In this document: piece by piece, positions 62,448-64,000 of the stretch
Numbering within the stretch: position 1 is the stretch's first letter
How the letters are laid out: the number at the start of each line of letters is the position of its first letter
Source of the DNA: Sandaracinomonas limnophila
Lineage (GTDB): Bacteria; Bacteroidota; Bacteroidia; Cytophagales; Spirosomataceae
Direction of reading: 5' to 3'
Assembly (NCBI RefSeq): GCF_004005965.1
Contig: NZ_SACY01000003.1
Coordinates: 248,001 to 312,000 of the forward strand
DNA length: 64,000 nt
Program-made: the position numbers and the translations under genes
Notes under the pieces: model-generated
What the model saw: the letters and a program-made list of their open reading frames with translations, nothing else
Told to the model about the DNA's origin: nothing
Databases searched by the model: none

Positions 62448-62519
62448 GGCCCCTTAGTTCAATGGATAGAATGTAGGTTTCCGGTACCTAAGATACAGGT
62501 TCGATTCCTGTAGGGGCTA
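62448..62519 (+). tRNA. tRNA-Arg (anticodon CCG)
   Basis: The acceptor stem pairs GGCCCCT with AGGGGCT, with a G-U at the first pair. The anticodon stem TAGGT/ACCTA encloses loop TTCCGGT, anticodon CCG. The T-arm is ACAGG-TTCGATT-CCTGT. Discriminator A; CCA is not encoded. Length 72. Confidence 0.95.
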
Positions 62520-62524
62520 CTTTA

Positions 62525-62566
62525 AGTGAAAAGTGGAGAGTGAGGAGTGGTAAGTGACAAATGGAA
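62525..62566 (+). repeat. Degenerate AGTGAAA-type heptamers after tRNA-Arg
   Basis: Six 7-base units: AGTGAAA, AGTGGAG, AGTGAGG, AGTGGTA, AGTGACA, AATGGAA. They belong to the same family as the array at 39382. The rest of the spacer up to 62623 shows no clear promoter. Confidence 0.8.
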
Positions 62567-62623
62567 TGAGGACTTTATAGCTTAATCAAAGGTTTATCCT
62601 ATCGAGATTTGTAAATTAGTTTT

Positions 62624-63754
62624 ATGAAAATTGGATTTGATGCGAAGCGACTTTTTTTAAACAATACAGGACTTGGAAATTATTCCAGGTTTGTTGTAGA
62701 TTCTTTAGTAAAAAGTCACCCGGAAAATCAATACTTTTTATATACACCCAATACAAGAAAAAATAAAGGTACAGAACATTATTTTTCAACATCTAATGTT
62801 CATATCATCCAACCAAAGGGACTTCTAAAATTCGGATTTTTAAAATCTATTTGGAGAACCTTTTTTATTTCTTTTGATACATCAGTAAAAGAATTAGACG
62901 TTTTTCATGGATTAAGTCATGAATTACCATTGGGACTTCCTCCGAATGTAAAAAAAGTATTAACAGTCCATGATGTCATTTTTCTTCGATTTCCCGAATA
63001 TTTTCCGGTTATCGACCGTTTTTTTTACAAATTAAAATTGGCATCGGCCTGTGAAAAAGCCGATTTGATTATTGCCATTAGTGAAGAAACTAAAAAAGAT
63101 ATCATTGCATTTTTTCAAGTAGATGAAAGTAAAATACAAGTAATCTATCAAGGATGTAATGAGATATATTTCGACAAAGTTTCAGATGAGAGGAGAGCAA
63201 TCATCATGCAAAAATATAATTTGCCAGACAAATACATTTTAAATGTGGGCAGTATTGAGGAACGAAAAAATGTGGGTTTACTCATTGAGGCGCTTGCTCA
63301 AATTCCCGAAAATGATCGACCAGATATTGTTTTAATTGGAAAAAGAACTCCTTATACGCAAAAAGTAGAAAAATTAATTCAAAAATATAAGTTAGAAGCT
63401 AAAGTCCACATTTTACCTTTTATTAGTTTTGAAGATCTATCGGGCATTTATCAGCAAGCAAAATTATTTGCCTATACTTCAAAAGTTGAAGGATTTGGAA
63501 TCCCTATTTTGGAAGCTATGGTTTCAGAAATACCCGTATTAGTTCCTAAGGGATCTTGTTTCACAGAAGTGGTTGGTCCAGATGGGGTTTATTTTGAACC
63601 TGAAAACAGTTTAGATCTTGCAAATAAAATTCAGCATATATTAAAATCTGAAACTGCTGAATTAATAAGTTATCAAACTAATTACGCAAAGAGGTTTTTT
63701 GAAGATTCTCAGAAGAAATATTATAAGCTATTAGAGGATTTATTGAAAAAATAA
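62624..63754 (+). CDS. Glycosyltransferase family 4 (GT-B)
   Basis: A 376-residue GT-B enzyme starting MKIGFDAKRLFLNNTGLGNYSR, an acceptor-side glycine loop. The C-terminal domain has LNVGSIEERKNVGLLIEAL near residue 205, VLIGKRTPY and the E-x7-E-type motif KVEGFGIPILEAMVSEIPVL near residue 290. It is likely to build surface polysaccharide; donor and acceptor are unknown. It ends eight bases from the convergent AraC-type gene. Confidence 0.9.
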   Translation: MKIGFDAKRLFLNNTGLGNYSRFVVDSLVKSHPENQYFLYTPNTRKNKGTEHYFSTSNVHIIQPKGLLKFGFLKSIWRTFFISFDTSVKELDVFHGLSHELPLGLPPNVKKVLTVHDVIFLRFPEYFPVIDRFFYKLKLASACEKADLIIAISEETKKDIIAFFQVDESKIQVIYQGCNEIYFDKVSDERRAIIMQKYNLPDKYILNVGSIEERKNVGLLIEALAQIPENDRPDIVLIGKRTPYTQKVEKLIQKYKLEAKVHILPFISFEDLSGIYQQAKLFAYTSKVEGFGIPILEAMVSEIPVLVPKGSCFTEVVGPDGVYFEPENSLDLANKIQHILKSETAELISYQTNYAKRFFEDSQKKYYKLLEDLLKK

Positions 63755-63762
63755 TTTTAGCA

Positions 63763-64000
63763 TTATTTTTTCATTTGAATTTTAAAATACTCTTTCGGTG
63801 AAATATTTTTCAACTTCTTAAAGGCTAAGTAAAAATTAGCTCTACTTCCAAAACCAACTTTAGAGCAAAGCCCCTCAATGGTATAATTTTTGGAATTAGA
63901 ACCATCTTTTAAAATCTCTTCTAAGTACTTAATTCTCCAGGTATTTACATAATCTTTAAAAGACAAATCCGTAAATTCCTTTATAATAGTAGAAATTTTT
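63763..64000 (-). CDS. AraC family regulator, C-terminal DNA-binding part (gene continues beyond the window)
   Basis: The frame stays open on minus to the right edge, so only the last 78 residues are present. They form the two helix-turn-helix motifs of AraC/XylS proteins: DLSFKDYVNTWRIKYLEEIL, then TIEGLCSKVGFGSRANFYLAFKK and ISPKEYFK. The N-terminal ligand or sensor domain is outside the window, so the signal cannot be guessed. Confidence 0.87.
   Translation of the reverse strand, partial: KISTIIKEFTDLSFKDYVNTWRIKYLEEILKDGSNSKNYTIEGLCSKVGFGSRANFYLAFKKLKNISPKEYFKIQMKK

Noticed and set aside
62448-62566. Integrated element using tRNA-Arg as attachment site
   Set aside because: There is no integrase gene or repeated tRNA 3' end in the window; the following DNA is a heptamer array and a normal glycosyltransferase gene.

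Overview
The window is ordinary chromosome from a member of the phylum Bacteroidota; I would not name a lower rank. Signs of the phylum are a type IX secretion cargo with a gliding-type C-terminal sorting domain, a b558-type three-gene succinate dehydrogenase, DUF2851 and DUF4270 proteins, a DAHP synthase-chorismate mutase fusion, a bamA-ompH-ompH cluster, and many promoters of the Bacteroidota form (TTTG, about 20 bases, then TAnnTTTG). The DNA is AT-rich. I see no prophage, insertion sequence, CRISPR array or rRNA operon. kdsA and rfaE2 point to lipopolysaccharide synthesis.

Layout. 1-5.5 kb: DUF2851 end, a Rieske protein, tRNA-Gln, fabD and a large T9SS cargo. 5.5-11.1 kb: sdhCAB, tdk, a YkgJ-like protein and a ROK kinase. 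11.2-14.5 kb: acpP-fabF-rnc plus a protein with a serine-glutamate-glutamine repeat. 14.6-21.7 kb: an HhH outer membrane protein, a nuclease-like protein, the tight ribBA-mlaF-murB-kdsA operon and a GldA-like ATPase. 21.7-30.3 kb: omega-amidase, DUF4270 with a degenerate glycogen synthase-like protein, YbhN-like protein, rfaE2, YugP peptidase, amino acid permease, glycosyltransferase, PspC and cold shock protein. 30.4-39.4 kb: lysS, degP, pdhB, aroB, the ridA-gltX-orf62-gatC operon and an EamA transporter. 39.6-49.7 kb: DAHP synthase-chorismate mutase, proline dehydrogenase-lspA-tauE, and an envelope cluster of two beta-barrel proteins, uppS, bamA and two ompH genes. 49.7-57.3 kb: branched-chain amino acid genes in the order ilvD-ilvB-ilvN-ilvC, terminator, ilvA, leuA. 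57.4-64 kb: ABC exporter, lhgO, anmK, rluA-like, tRNA-Arg, a GT4 glycosyltransferase and a partial AraC regulator.

The most unusual feature is a system of short tandem repeats, mostly 7-base units, at many gene junctions. They reach start codons, supply stop codons and C-terminal residues, and between convergent genes form perfect inverted repeats of 28 and 35 bp. An 8/9-base GTGAGC family is intergenic at three junctions, and inside the gene after rnc it appears as nine units all exactly 9 bases long, encoding Ser-Glu-Gln repeats. Other points of note are a long attenuator-like hairpin between acpP and fabF, a glycogen synthase-like protein with a degenerate substrate motif, committed-step enzymes IlvA and LeuA lacking their usual regulatory domains, and a nine-unit Gly-Gly-Tyr repeat in BamA.
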